64,000 nucleotides of DNA. Source: Darksidea phi (lineage: Eukaryota; Ascomycota; Dothideomycetes; Pleosporales; Lentitheciaceae). Every line of letters begins with the position of its first letter. Position 1 is the first letter of the stretch. The DNA lies in NCBI GenBank assembly GCA_030770425.1, contig JASJFT010000002.1, forward strand, positions 434,001 to 498,000, written 5' to 3'. Positions 1 through 12,492 of this stretch are shown here, in pieces. The notes under the pieces were generated by a model. The model was not told where the DNA came from and ran no database searches. It saw only the letters and a program-made list of their open reading frames with translations. Both the position numbers and the translations under genes were made by a program.

Positions 1-1257
1 ATTTGAGCACACAACAAGCGTATACTGACAGCGTTTGCTTCTGCGGTCTCGCTAAACACCTCTGGAAAAGTCTTGTGAAGTCGAGTAATTCCGGTTTGGA
101 ATCGCTGCCGAAGTTGTGCGAAGGCGCATCCGGAAACGGCGGAGTCCGGTGTTTCTAGATCGTCCACAGCTGGAATTTCCATCGTTCCCTGGACGAAAGC
201 AAGGACGTTGGAGAGCAAGCTTTCAAAATAATGTTGCGCGCATTCGAGTGAGACCCAGAATGCCGAAACCGAGGGGCAATTTTCCAGGAAATAAGCAGGG
301 ATGACCTCCCAGTGAACGAGATCTGCAAAGCTCATGATGCTCAGCGCTTGCACATTTAGGCTGAGAAAGGTTTGTCGGAGCGATTTCAGCGTTACTGGAT
401 GCGTGTTGTACGTCACAAACGGATCAGACATGCTCATCGCCATACTGGTGATTTGCTTCATCAGCCTAAGTCCGCATCGAATGTGCGTTAAAGCTTCTCC
501 CCGTTCACCTTGGAGACAGGCTAGGGTGCTGAAGAGGATGCAACAGGTCATGATGGTTTTGAGATGGGTCTCACTCGTTGGAGAGGTTTTCGTACTCTTC
601 ATAAGCTCTCGAATAGCTTTGTTTGACTGCTCCAGCGCGAAACGTAACTGCTTGTCTAAGGAGCGATCGGTAACAGTGCCATCGTTTCCGGAAGTGAATC
701 TTCGGTGCATCGTTCCCACGGCGATGACGCCATGCCGAATCGAAGGATGGTAGTGGGTCGCTTGGAGCACTTCGTGCTGCCAGAATGGCGAGTTGAAGAC
801 GCCGCATATATCTTTGACTGCATACTTTAAGAAAAAGTCGAAGTTCTCTCCTTCTTCTTTCGATGTGAATTGATGACAGGAGGGCAGGTGAGATAGTGAA
901 ATTGTTGAAGCTGATGCCGACGGTGTCGTAAGTGAGGAAGAGGCCTGAGAAGGTGGAGCGTAGCCGTCACAACGGCGTCCGGTCGACAAGCAGCGGTTGC
1001 AATGAGGTTTTCCTTCGTCGCATTTCACCCGTCGTACCCTGTTCTTGCGTCAACCATTTGATGTACTTCTGCGGTGAGGCCCGAGATCCGCATTCCTCCG
1101 CAAAACGGTCACGGTGGAGTGCGAATCACTGCGAACAGCAATTGATCTAAAATACTTACTTGCATGTGATACATCCCGTCGACGACTTTGGTTTCCATGT
1201 GCGCTCACGCGGTTTAGGATTGGCACCGCGATCGGGTTGGCGTTGGGCAACCATCAT
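1..1257 (-). CDS. Zn2Cys6 (fungal zinc-cluster) transcription factor, 5' part, runs off left edge
   Basis: Two exons are visible: 1160-1257 and 1-1038, joined over a 121-bp intron (donor GTAAGT, acceptor CAG). Joining them creates a full binuclear zinc cluster: Cys29, 32, 39, 46, 49 and 56, in the spacing C-x2-C-x6-C-x6-C-x2-C-x6-C, with the basic core KVRRVKCDEG. The intron splits the Lys codon right after the second Cys. The Met at 1257 follows an in-frame stop, so it is the first possible start. Exon 2 stays open for about 345 codons to the edge and is helix-like with many hydrophobic residues, as expected for a fungal-specific transcription factor regulatory region; the C-terminus lies outside the window. 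Such proteins act as nuclear DNA-binding regulators; the target pathway cannot be told. The exon-2 frame has no ATG near its start, so simple ORF finding misses it. High confidence in the class. Confidence 0.88.
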
Positions 1258-2191
1258 GTTCCGGGACTCGCTCGATCAGTATGGAAAGCGCTATACGAAC
1301 AGACGAATAGAGAAATGAATCCGGAGGCATTATAATTTATAATGATCAAAGGCGTCTGTGAGGTCTCTCGGGTTGGTGAGATAAGCTGGGTGTGTTGATG
1401 CACGTGCCACCTATACGAGCAGACGAATGAGACGACGAGGATGACTTGAAGTGGGTCTGGACGATGTGCAGCATTGGTCGTAAGACCACTACATGCCCCA
1501 GAGATCGGTTCCTATATGTAGGTTGTCTCCAATGACCTAGCATATTCTCAGTTCAAATCGCTGCTCCAAGTTAACATTCAAGCATTCGGTTGCAGCCCCA
1601 GGTACCGTTATAAAGAAAGACCGTTAGACGCCGGCTATGGCGTGCTCCATTGGCCGAAAGGGTCTGACAAGCACATCTCATGCCTTAAACAATATTCCCA
1701 CTAGACATAATCAGTGGTGATGGCGCTCTTACTGGTACGTTCAAACGTCTGCACACCCACAAACCACCACCCTACAATCCCTTTTGGTCCATATTGACTA
1801 AACGCCAACCTCCAAACCAATTGCAGAGGAAAACCAAACGCGAATCTGCTTGCTCCCACGCTGCCCACACGCAACCACCATAGTCCGACCCAACAGCAAA
1901 CCACTTCTCCTCCACAAACGCTATAAAAACCCGTCAACTCAGCTATATCAATGAACACCTATTCCACCCATCCCATCACGCCACATCACACATAATCTCC
2001 CACACCAAACCTCAAGCATCAACCCCGTTCCGTAAGCACCCCAACATACCATCTCCAATCCTCCATCGACCCAAATCCTCTCTATACGCCGCCGCGGCCG
2101 CGGACCCTTCAAATATACATCCCATACCGATTCCATATCGATTCACGGCTTCGAAGTCCCTGACGACAACGACATTACAAATACATTCTTC
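1258..2191. other. Intergenic, probable promoter of the zinc-cluster gene
   Basis: Upstream of the divergent zinc-cluster gene. I see no coding region I can support. The part from about 1700 to 2100 is C-rich on the + strand with short overlapping frames on both strands. A frame on the + strand is open from about 2034 into the small ORF at 2192 but has no ATG. Confidence 0.5.
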
Positions 2192-2467
2192 ATGGGCCTG
2201 GCGCCGCGTGTGGGCATGGAGGCGACGAAAGGAGGCAGAGAAAATGTAAAGGAAGTGATGGAGCAATGTGGAAAAGGCGGCAGAGCCATGCTGGGCCCGG
2301 TATGCAACGGCAACGCATGGGTAGCATTGGAGGAAGAGACAGGGAAACTCAAGCGGGAAGACAATGCACGGGCTACCGTCAAGGAGGCCACGAGTGGCAA
2401 ACTCGCCTCGGATCAGTGGTCTACTCAAATCGACGTACGGTGGAAAGTTGCGCATCTTACGCAGTGA
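2192..2467 (+). CDS. Possible small hypothetical protein (5' end unresolved)
   Basis: A 91-codon frame from ATG 2192 to TGA 2467. The same frame is open upstream from about 2034, but that stretch has no ATG, so a spliced first exon is possible; I could not find a convincing acceptor. The translation is hydrophilic and mixed-charge in its second half (many Lys/Glu, e.g. EEETGKLKRED), with codon use like the neighbouring genes. No signal peptide, membrane segment or family motif is seen. The complementary strand is also open across here, including a Ser/Pro-rich 85-codon frame at 2143-2400, so either strand or neither could be coding. Treat as a candidate only. Confidence 0.25.
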   Translation: MGLAPRVGMEATKGGRENVKEVMEQCGKGGRAMLGPVCNGNAWVALEEETGKLKREDNARATVKEATSGKLASDQWSTQIDVRWKVAHLTQ

Positions 2468-2822
2468 TTGGAGGACACGACATATGAGAGTGAAGGGAAT
2501 TGGATGGTTGTACATAGAGAGGTGCATCATACTACATATTCCCTAGCATACAACTCCTCGTACGGCTTTCAATGGGGTCCCAACCCCGCACCCGTAAACA
2601 AACAACTTTTGGTTCCCATTCGTCCATCCGTACTGCACGTGATCTCAAGACATTCATTTCTTGCTTCCCCAGAAGCGAGACAGCATACTCATGTCCTCGG
2701 TAATGGCACCATCTGCACATACATTGAGAAGTCATTGCTAATAGCCTAGAATAGGACTCTGGCGGTGACTTTTGTGACGTCCCATCCTACGCTCAAAACG
2801 GCTAGGATAGGATGCCTGGCTT

Positions 2823-4192
2823 CTAGTCCGCCGACGAGGCAGATGAAGGCTCGACTTTGGTGGCAGCCCGCACTGGATCTATAGGTTGGACACCGTTAGG
2901 CGAACTCGCTGCCTCCTTTCTGAGGCGCTTCCATGGTTTGCACGGCAGAGATCGCGAAAGCGAGCGCTTCCTACGGCGTGACGCCACCTCCCTACGTTAA
3001 GTCAGAATCGCTGTTGAGATGAGAAAGACATGCACTCTGCTCACCTCGTCCCTAACCATTCCACAACCCGCCCGTTCTTCTCTACGGTCAAGAGCTTCAG
3101 GGTTGGACTGTTATCCACCGGCGGATGATTGGCCTCATTCGCAGACCGTGCGTGAGGCTTGACGAACGGATTCTGGCCGGCCTCGTTGACGTTCTCGGGC
3201 TCGACCACGTCGGGTGATACTAACTTCTGCGTGGACAATCCCTTTAGACGTCTCACGTCTCCCTGTGCAAAGACACTGAAGCCCCGCTTTTTTGCTTGAG
3301 TAGGCTTTACACCCGCATCACGGCGACGCATCTGAGACAGGGAAATGCCATTGGGACCGTGAGCCAGGATAGTCGCATTCGTTGGTGAAGTAGACACCGC
3401 TGGAACTTGACCGACATGCTGGAGTTGGCCATACTGCGGGGCATAGCCTACATGAGCTTCGGGTGCTGCTCGTGCCGCGTCGTTTGCATAGTACTGCAAA
3501 TGAGCCTCAGTTGGGAACATGTTGACGTTTAGATGGAACGGGTATTGCGCAGGCACTGCACCAAAATCGGTTGCGTATCCGTAGCCCGGCGGGCCGTACC
3601 GTCGGAAGTGGCGCTGTGGGACGCCCTGTCCATGCGGAGGCTGATATATCTGAGGATAAGTGAGCGCGTTGTTCTGAAAAGTTGCATTGCTAATCAAAAG
3701 CTGCTGAGGCAGCATATGCTGGATAGCCGGAGTGACGGAGTGGTTAGTCTGCTGTCCGTACGCGGGCCGGTAACTGTATTACAATGGGTCAGTGGTTATG
3801 TCGAGAGCATGCGTTCCTCCAGACACTCACGATGGCGGTCCGCTTACACCATAGCCACCATACTGGTTCGTAGCCTGGTTCTGAGGCAGATACTGTTGCT
3901 GACTCTGCATATGAGCGAGACGCTGGTAGTGAAGCTGCGCCTGCTGCTGCTGCTGTTGGTGTAGATGGTGGGCAATGACCTGTTGATGCTGAGCCTGTTG
4001 GCGCTGGTGCGTGACCGCCGCAAGGAAGGCGTGTTGTCGCTGGCGAATTGTTTGCTCCATCTGAGCTTGAGTCTGTTGTCGCTGCATTGCGGCTTGCTGA
4101 GGGTGAGCTACCGCGTGCTCGTGCTCGTGCAACTTGCCGCTGTACAGCTGGAGGAAGTGTGCGAGGAGGTCGAGCGCATCTTGTAGGGCCAT
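2823..4192 (-). CDS. Gln-rich protein of unknown function (419 aa, 3 exons)
   Basis: Exons 3831-4192, 3045-3773 and 2823-2991, with introns of 57 bp (GTGAGT...ACAG) and 53 bp (GTGAGC...TAG); the sum is exactly 420 codons including stop. The start chosen is the Met of MALQDALDLLAHF; the frame continues open upstream to 4267, and a good donor (GAG/GTAAGT near 4576) suggests a 5'-UTR or upstream coding intron, so the N-terminus may be longer. The N-terminus is a short amphipathic segment, followed by a Gln/His-rich region (residues about 25-115, including a run of six Gln), a Gly/Tyr/Pro-rich middle and a basic C-terminus (VASRRRKRSLSRS) that could be a nuclear localisation signal. Composition suggests a nuclear or RNA-related factor, but that is inference. 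I do not recognise the family. Confidence 0.7.
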
Positions 4193-6491
4193 GAGACAAA
4201 CAGAAAAGATGTAGCGACACGACGCAGTTTTCTTGCGGTGAGTGAAGGTGAAGGTTTGAGTGAACATGCGGTGAACGCGGTGTGTTGGGCTCGACGCGTG
4301 CTTTCCGTGAAGGTGATACCCGACATAAGGCGGGGGAAGGCACGACCATCGCTTCGGAATTCAGGCGCACAGACAAGACGAAACCTGGGAGGAGAAGACG
4401 AGGCAAGGAGGATGGAGCAACAAGATCTTCATTCATTGTATATCGAGAGGTACTATTGCGAGCGGGGGGAATGAGCCAATAGTGATCCAAAGCTCCCATG
4501 CACACGTCAACACCCAAGCGCAAACAACATGTTACCGACTTCCAAACGGGGCAGAACAACACCAGAAAGAAGCACTTACCTCGAATTGCGTCTCCTGCAT
4601 CTAGTTCATCTCACATCATGAGACTATCCAGGAGGCACTGCGGGGAAGCGCAGGAGTCCGTCTTCTACCTCCCGTCCTCGGCCCGGGGGCCTCTCTTGCA
4701 TCGGCCATGTTAACACCCGGAGGCATCAACACCCGATCTTTTTCTCCCGAAGCACGAGTCGAGTCCGGGCCACCCTCCCACCGCCACCATCCCTTTTGTG
4801 CACAACCACACCGCCGACGATATCCTCTTGACCCAAAGTAAACACAATAATCAATCTCGTCTTGAAATCTCATTCAAAGCTCTGATTCGAAGTTCTCAAT
4901 ATTGTAATCTTGTCTGCAGTTCGCATCGCAAAATCATCTCTTCTGGTGGGTGCCACCACCATGGGACCCCGAAAGGTCCGGGTCATGGGCAGTGCCAACG
5001 ACCAACGCCGCTGATAGTCGATGACAACAACGCGCGGGTAGGTCGCCCATAAGGTGGCCTGAAGTAGGTCGCCAATAAGGTGGCCTGGAGCTGTCAAAAG
5101 ACAAACACAATAGGTGCGGATGGGTGCGTTGTGAGTAATGTGCCAGGGCCTGGCGGCCTGTCGGAAGCTAGGAGCAGCTCGATATCGGTGGCAATCTTCC
5201 TCCGGGAGAGGACATATTGAAACAAGTCGCAATGTCCTCCTCCGGGGCGGGGTACACCCTACTCAAACGGCCAGCGCGGTATATTTCTCATAACGGGCAA
5301 AGCCCAGAAAACACAGTAATTCTTTTCAAATCTCGGTAACACAGTAACAGGCAGTCGCTCCCGGTAACACCAGAGGTACGCCACATAAACACATGGGACG
5401 AACCCAAAGATCGACCGCGCAAGCACAGTCTTAGCACTGACGTGCCAGTTGGCCTCCGACGACAATCGTGGATATGGCCGGTTTTTCCGTGTACGCCACC
5501 AAGGCAACAGAGGGATGGAACAACATCGTAAAACGACGTCGTACCGCAATTCCCGCAGGCGAGCCCCACAAGGCAGGCACTGGGGTAGCGTGAAACGCCA
5601 AGCCACTCCGAACGGGGTACGATACCGCCGTGAGAGTGGCGGGGGAGGTATAGGAGGCGGGTGCGTCTGTGCAAGATCGCCAGGACCTTGCGGCCTGTCA
5701 TCATGGCATTGCCCGAAAGCAGATGCCAGACTCTCTGTGGCATCGTCCGCTCATGTCTGGATCTACGAATCACGGCGGCCCTGCCGAAGCAGAGGAGCCA
5801 GTCGGCAGGGCCGCCGGGCTCATGAGATCGCAACACAGGCGGCGGAGGCTATCCTCTGCAGCAGACGGCCATTCCTATCGGGCCGGCGAGGTCATCACCG
5901 GCGGGGTGAGTGGCGCACTCGGGGGACGGGGGCAGCGGGGCGGGACTCGTGCTTCGACGGTGGGCGGTGGTGGTGGTGAAGGAGAAGAGGAGACGGGGTG
6001 AGGGGGTTGGCGGCTTTATAGGCGACTGTGCCGGACGCGACTATGACTGTTTTGGGCACAAGCGGGGCGCTAGGCATCATCGAACAAGTCATGACGCCTG
6101 AGCTGACGGAACCTTTTGGAAACTGGAATGTTGGGAAGTAGCCTTGATATCACCTCAGCTCGAGACCGTGGATGCAGGGGTCGGATGTGATACATGAATT
6201 GCCCATGGTTGGTGACGACTATTCGTTGTCGCGTGTCTCAGAACACCTACGAACGCGAAAGCGACCCGCTTGTGATAGCGGGTGCGTGCCACGATAGCAA
6301 AGCCCCGTCGCTAGACCGAGGCCCACCATACCAGCTGGTCTCATATATGTTGCCCAAGACGAACCCGGTTTTTGAGTAAATCATGCACTACGCGATACAG
6401 TCTACGTCCCTATCTTCCATAAAACCACAAGACATGCAAAAATGCTGCACAAGCAATCCCCAAGGCAACCAGACGCACAGCACAGAACCTT
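4193..6491. other. Intergenic region, no supported gene
   Basis: Lies between the 5' end of the Gln-rich gene and the 3' end of the acyl-CoA synthetase gene. It holds overlapping frames of 60-180 codons on both strands (largest 5288-5836 on - and 5449-5979 on +), but none shows a motif, intron pattern or coherent composition. A CCTATAAAGC box lies on the - strand near 6013-6022, just inside a 65-codon frame at 5895-6092, which could be promoter-like. A two-copy tandem repeat is at 5038-5088. Confidence 0.5.
5038..5088. repeat. Two-copy direct tandem repeat, 26-bp period
   Basis: GTAGGTCGCC followed by [C/A]ATAAGGTGGCCTG occurs at 5038-5061 and again at 5064-5087, with one mismatch between the copies. 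No function is evident. Confidence 0.8.
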
Positions 6492-8807
6492 CTACAGCTT
6501 CGCCTTGACCTGACCACTCGCCTCTACGGCAAGCGCTTCCTCATAGGCGTCATCAATATGCTGTCTGAATGCCCTCGCCGTCTGCGGACGCTTCAATTTG
6601 AGCCTATTCGGTGTTAGTTGACATGGTCTCGAACACGCAACAAGCACACTTACGTCGGCGTCAAGAGCTGATTTTCCACCGTGAAAGGATCCAAAAAGAG
6701 CCTTACCGCCCTCACACGCTCGTAGCTGTTGAACTTATTCTTGCGTCCAACACGATCGAGCTCCTTCAGAACCGCCTGCTCGACTTTCTTGTTGCCCGCC
6801 GCTGCCTTTACTTTATCTACATCCCCGACTTCGATCTTTTCACCCAAGACCTTGGACGCAAAAGCGGGAAACAGGTCCGGCGCAACCCCGAAGATGCCAA
6901 CGAGGAAGGACTGGTGCGAGTCGCCGTGGACGTAAGCGGTAGCCATCCAACCACAGTTCGCCAGATACACGTTCTCGATGCGCTCGGGGGAAATGTACTC
7001 GCCCTGCGCGAGCTTGAGTACGTTCTTCCTGCGATCTATAATCTTGAAGCGACCCATTTCATCAACGGAGCATATGTCGCCAGTGTGGAACCAGCCGTCG
7101 CTATCGATCGCTTTCTTCGTCTCCTCCTCGTTCCGGAAATACTCGCGGAACAGAGTTGTCGTGCGGACGAGCAGTTCGCCGCGCGGGTGCGGCTTGTCAG
7201 AGGTGAGATATTCCATATCCGGAACATCGAGGAGACAGCACTCCACGCTGGGGCTCACACCGCCGCAGTTATTAGACGAGAAGTCATTCTTCGACTGAAT
7301 GAGAGTGGCGGCGTACGTCTCGGTTAACCCGTAGCCTTGCACGAAATTGTTACCAAACACCACACGTAGAAATTGCTGGAGCGAGGGATCGATAGGCGCA
7401 GAGCCGCTGACCATGACTTTGCATCTGTCCAGGCCGAGACCTGCGGCAACCTTTTTGGACCATATGCGGTCGTAGAGCGCGTGCGTGTTGGTCGGATTAT
7501 GCTTATCGTTGAGAGCAGCAAGCTTTTTAGAGACAACGTGTCGAGACAACGCACCCTTGACGCCCGTTTGTTGTATCGTAGCTTCTTTTATCTTAGCGCC
7601 AAAGCGGTTATATAGCCTAGGCACGCCTGCAAAGACGGTCGGCCGAAGCATCTGCAGGTCCTCGACAAGTTCTGCGATGTTGCCATGGAAGTAGCCTATA
7701 GAGGCGCCAGTTGCGAGTGCAAGGTGCTCGCCCAATCGCTGGAAGATGTGCGCTAGAGGAAGGAAAGAGCAGTTGATAGTATTCTGGTCGCTACCGAGGA
7801 TGGTTATGCTTGAGCATGTCGCGGCTTGAGCGTTGCGATGGGTCAACACTACACCCTTTGGATCTCCCGTCGTTCCAGATGTGTAGTTGATCGTGATGAT
7901 GTCCTCGGGCTTGGGCGGGCTGTAAGGGAGCGGTTGCTTCGCACCCAGAGCTTCCACGTCCTGAATATAGTGAATGGTCACGCCTAGATCCGTCGCTAGC
8001 GAGTTCAAAAGGTCCCCTTTGGACTCTCCGGGTTGCTCGCCAGCAGAAAGCGGGTCCAGGGCAATGATATATTTGAGGGTCGGCAAGCGCGGCTTCAGCT
8101 TCAAAAGCGCTGCAACGTGGTTCAGGCCCGCAACGACGCAAGCCAGCTCTGCATGGTTAATAATGAACTCGGTGGTGTCCGGACCCAGCGTGTCGTAGAT
8201 GGAGACGCTGTAGAGGCCCTGAGACATGCAAGCCAGGTCCGTCACCTGCCACTCGGGCCTGTTCTGGCACCACAGCCCAATGCCATAGTTCTTGCCAGTT
8301 ATGCCGGCCTGTCTATGCAAATGCACCAGACCGGCGCCAAAGTTCTTCCTCCGCGTGTGAATTGTCTCGTAGTCCTGCCATTCGTATGCGCCGAAGGTCT
8401 TCGTGACGGGGTCGTAGGGACGGTGGCCCAAGCACTTGTTCCTGGGATATTTCGCAACTAGAGGTCAAGAGTTAGCAAGCAATGGCGCAAGTGGCGTTGC
8501 ATTTTTCCACATACCAGTCGCCTCGAACGCCTCGTGAGCCGTTGTGATCTGCCAATGCCTCGTCAGCCCCTCGTACTCTGAGCGTGAGACAGACCTCAAC
8601 AAGAAACCTGAAATGATAATGGAGCCATACCGCAGGATCCAGTGTCTCCAGCAGGGGCTTGTCGGCGAACCGCCAGTGCCGATATACGGCGCTCTTTCCC
8701 TCCACTTGCGATGCTGGTATCGGGACGCTGTAAGGTTGGCCTTTCGGCGGTGGCACTGCTAGCTCGGCTGCGCGCTGCTGCTGAAGGTCTGGCCGTTGTC
8801 CAAACAT
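6492..8807 (-). CDS. Long-chain acyl-CoA synthetase with peroxisomal PTS1
   Basis: Activates fatty acids to acyl-CoA through an acyl-adenylate, using ATP and CoA. Exons 8631-8807, 8515-8548 (only 34 bp), 6654-8457 and 6492-6603 give 708 aa. ANL-superfamily motifs are clear: the P-loop TSGTTGDPKG at about residues 263-272, YGLTET at about 446-451, the DGWFHTGDI segment at about 524-532, and the fatty-acid signature starting DRRKNVLKLAQGEY at about 545. The last exon ends in Ala-Lys-Leu, a canonical type 1 peroxisomal targeting signal, so the enzyme most likely works in peroxisomes, feeding beta-oxidation. I chose the Met of MFGQRPDLQ (8807), the usual start context for this family; the frame is also open up to 8927 and upstream exons (donor GTACGT near 9020) would extend it, so the N-terminus is uncertain. 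Length is normal for Faa-type synthetases. Confidence 0.93.
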
Positions 8808-10009
8808 GTTCTCGGTGGGAACAGCCTCAAGGAAAAGATTATCGGGCGACGGAGAGTCGAGGTCCCGCAGTGACGGTCGGCCAGTGAGGCTATACAACTC
8901 GGGTTCGACGTATCTGCCCCATTTCAAAAGTCAGAATCCTGTGGCAGAGTTGATTTTGCATGTGCGTCGGACACGCCGCCCAGCTGTGAGCTTGGAAGCT
9001 TGGCCGCCGCCATCGACGTACCTCTCCACAAATCGTACTTGGATAGTTCTCGCAAGATTCAGCCTGCAGAAGTCGGTGTTAGGGGTAACCAAGGTCGAGA
9101 TAGAACGGCGAGGTAACACAAAGATGGCGGCTGTCGGAGGGCGAGCATCTAACGAAGTCTAGCTCGACCGACAGATATGCGAAGCGTGCCTCGGTACATC
9201 CCTTTTGGCCAATGATGTCAGGCCAAATAGGAGCCAAGACGTGCAATGCGGAGTCGGGCATGACACAAATCTTGACTCGCTAATGCCGTCGTCTTCCGCG
9301 GGCCCTCTGTAAAGGTCGTGATGGGTAGCACATCGCCAGCGCAATCTATATCGCCGATAAAATCAATCGAGCAGGTACAATATGCGCAAAAGCTGCAGTC
9401 AAATCTCCAAAGCGGTGTCTGTTCACATGCATGTACAGATCCCGGCGAACCACTCAAATGGAAGCCAAGCATGCAGCTGACGGAGACGCCAGCCTCTTTC
9501 AAGCGAAAGCCTAGATCCAGTTGCAGATCACGAGTTCGGGCTTGGACGTTTGTCGTTGGTCAGGTTCCTCGGCTCCGACCCGAGTGCAGTCTGAAGATGT
9601 TTGTGGAGTCTGCAGTGCATGTGAGTTTGCGACTAGGATCATGTTAATCGCACTCAAGCTGGGAAATGGTCATTCAACCTTTACAATCGCGGAGTCGGCA
9701 TCGACCCATCCGATCGCTGTAGCATATCCGAGTTAGTTATGCGTCGGCGTGGTCGGCGTAAGATGGTGGAGCTTTCTGGATATGTGGACTGCGCTGCCAT
9801 CTTCAAAGGTACCACCAACCCTGTAACCTGTGGGGTGAAGTTACTGTGTAAAGACGGAGTCAAGTTTTTTATAGGGCTACCGCCGCAGCGTAAGTGGAAA
9901 ATCGCTTCTTTCTTTTCCAATGGAAGAACCTCTCTAGAGAAAATATAGAATGTGGTTACAGTTATTGCCGAAAGCTCTCCGCGCATCATCTTAAACGCAC
10001 TTCATGCTC
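8808..10009. other. Intergenic: upstream of acyl-CoA synthetase, downstream of sulfhydrylase
   Basis: Contains the likely 5' leader of the acyl-CoA synthetase, with a probable leader intron (branch-like CTGAC near 8932-8936 and acceptor GGGGCAG near 8920). Nothing else could be supported; small frames on both strands lack motifs. Confidence 0.5.
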
Positions 10010-11690
<1,681 letters not shown>

Positions 11691-12333
11691 ATCTTCTCCC
11701 TGTCTGTAGTTGGAAGGAGGGTCTGGTTGCGGAGTCGAAGTGTACTGCAGCCTCGAAGGAAAGGGCCAGGATGCTGCAATCGTGCAAGAAGCCGTTCTCG
11801 TCACGTCATACAACGCTAGCAATTCGCTTTGGCTGTGGGTTTCCCTTCTGTCGAGGCTCCTTGGGTCCTTGCCATGTGAAAGAGCTCCATGCCTCCTTAT
11901 ATACGTGCGCACACCCCACGAACTCAACCTCGCCCGAAGGAATTGCTGTGCTCATCCGACTGGCCGGCATTGCTGGTGGGCTGTCAGCCGCTTTGTGTGA
12001 GCAAAATCGTGGGGTCATCCCATCCGATCTCGCTCCAAGACGTGTAGCGCGTCGAGCACGCAATGGCCCCGCCGCGGGGTAGGCTGCCCAGCTCCTGGGA
12101 GAGGACCACTCGGATTGGGACTATGAGAAATGGGCGCTGAAGCAAAAGAAAACCAAGCGGAGACTTACGACCTTTTTGCATTGCTGTCTCGCATCCATCG
12201 GGTGCGTCTTCCTACGCAGGAAGTTGCAGGCGTCCAGGACGCCATGCTCAGCCATGGTCTCGTAAGTGCAACCATGATGGGGACAGCGTCTGCGTGCGAT
12301 GGTGCTTGTACCTTCTGTACGAAGGAAAAGAAC

Positions 12334-12343
12334 ATGACACCAC
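12334..12343 (+). promoter_or_regulatory. Candidate CYS3/MetR-type binding site
   Basis: ATGACACCAC matches 9 of 10 positions of the bZIP sulfur-regulator consensus ATGRYRYCAT. It lies about 650 bp upstream of the sulfhydrylase start. Such near matches are common by chance, so this is only suggestive. Confidence 0.22.
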
Positions 12344-12485
12344 CAAAGTCTATCCGTGACACAATACGAGGCTGAACATTCAGGAGGACAAACGTTCAGC
12401 GCAGAGGCTGAGGGGGACAGCCAGGCGACGTCTTCCAGCCATGGCAGGTTGCGCTTTCCGCATGGAGCTACGCACGCTATCCATC

Positions 12486-12492
12486 TCACGTG
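12486..12492 (+). promoter_or_regulatory. TCACGTG E-box (Cbf1-like site)
   Basis: TCACGTG is the classic Cbf1 motif of sulfur-amino-acid genes in yeast. It lies about 800 bp upstream of the sulfhydrylase start. Whether it works here is unknown; the position is rather far. Confidence 0.2.

Noticed and set aside
3789..4562. 257-codon - strand frame overlapping the Gln-rich gene
   Set aside because: It is the out-of-frame shadow of exon 1 of the 2823-4192 gene and crosses its splice donor; the spliced model is better supported.
5288..5836. 182-codon frame on - with hydrophobic segments
   Set aside because: Cys/Arg/Leu-rich without a motif, overlapped by an equally long frame on +; attempts to splice it into a known family failed.
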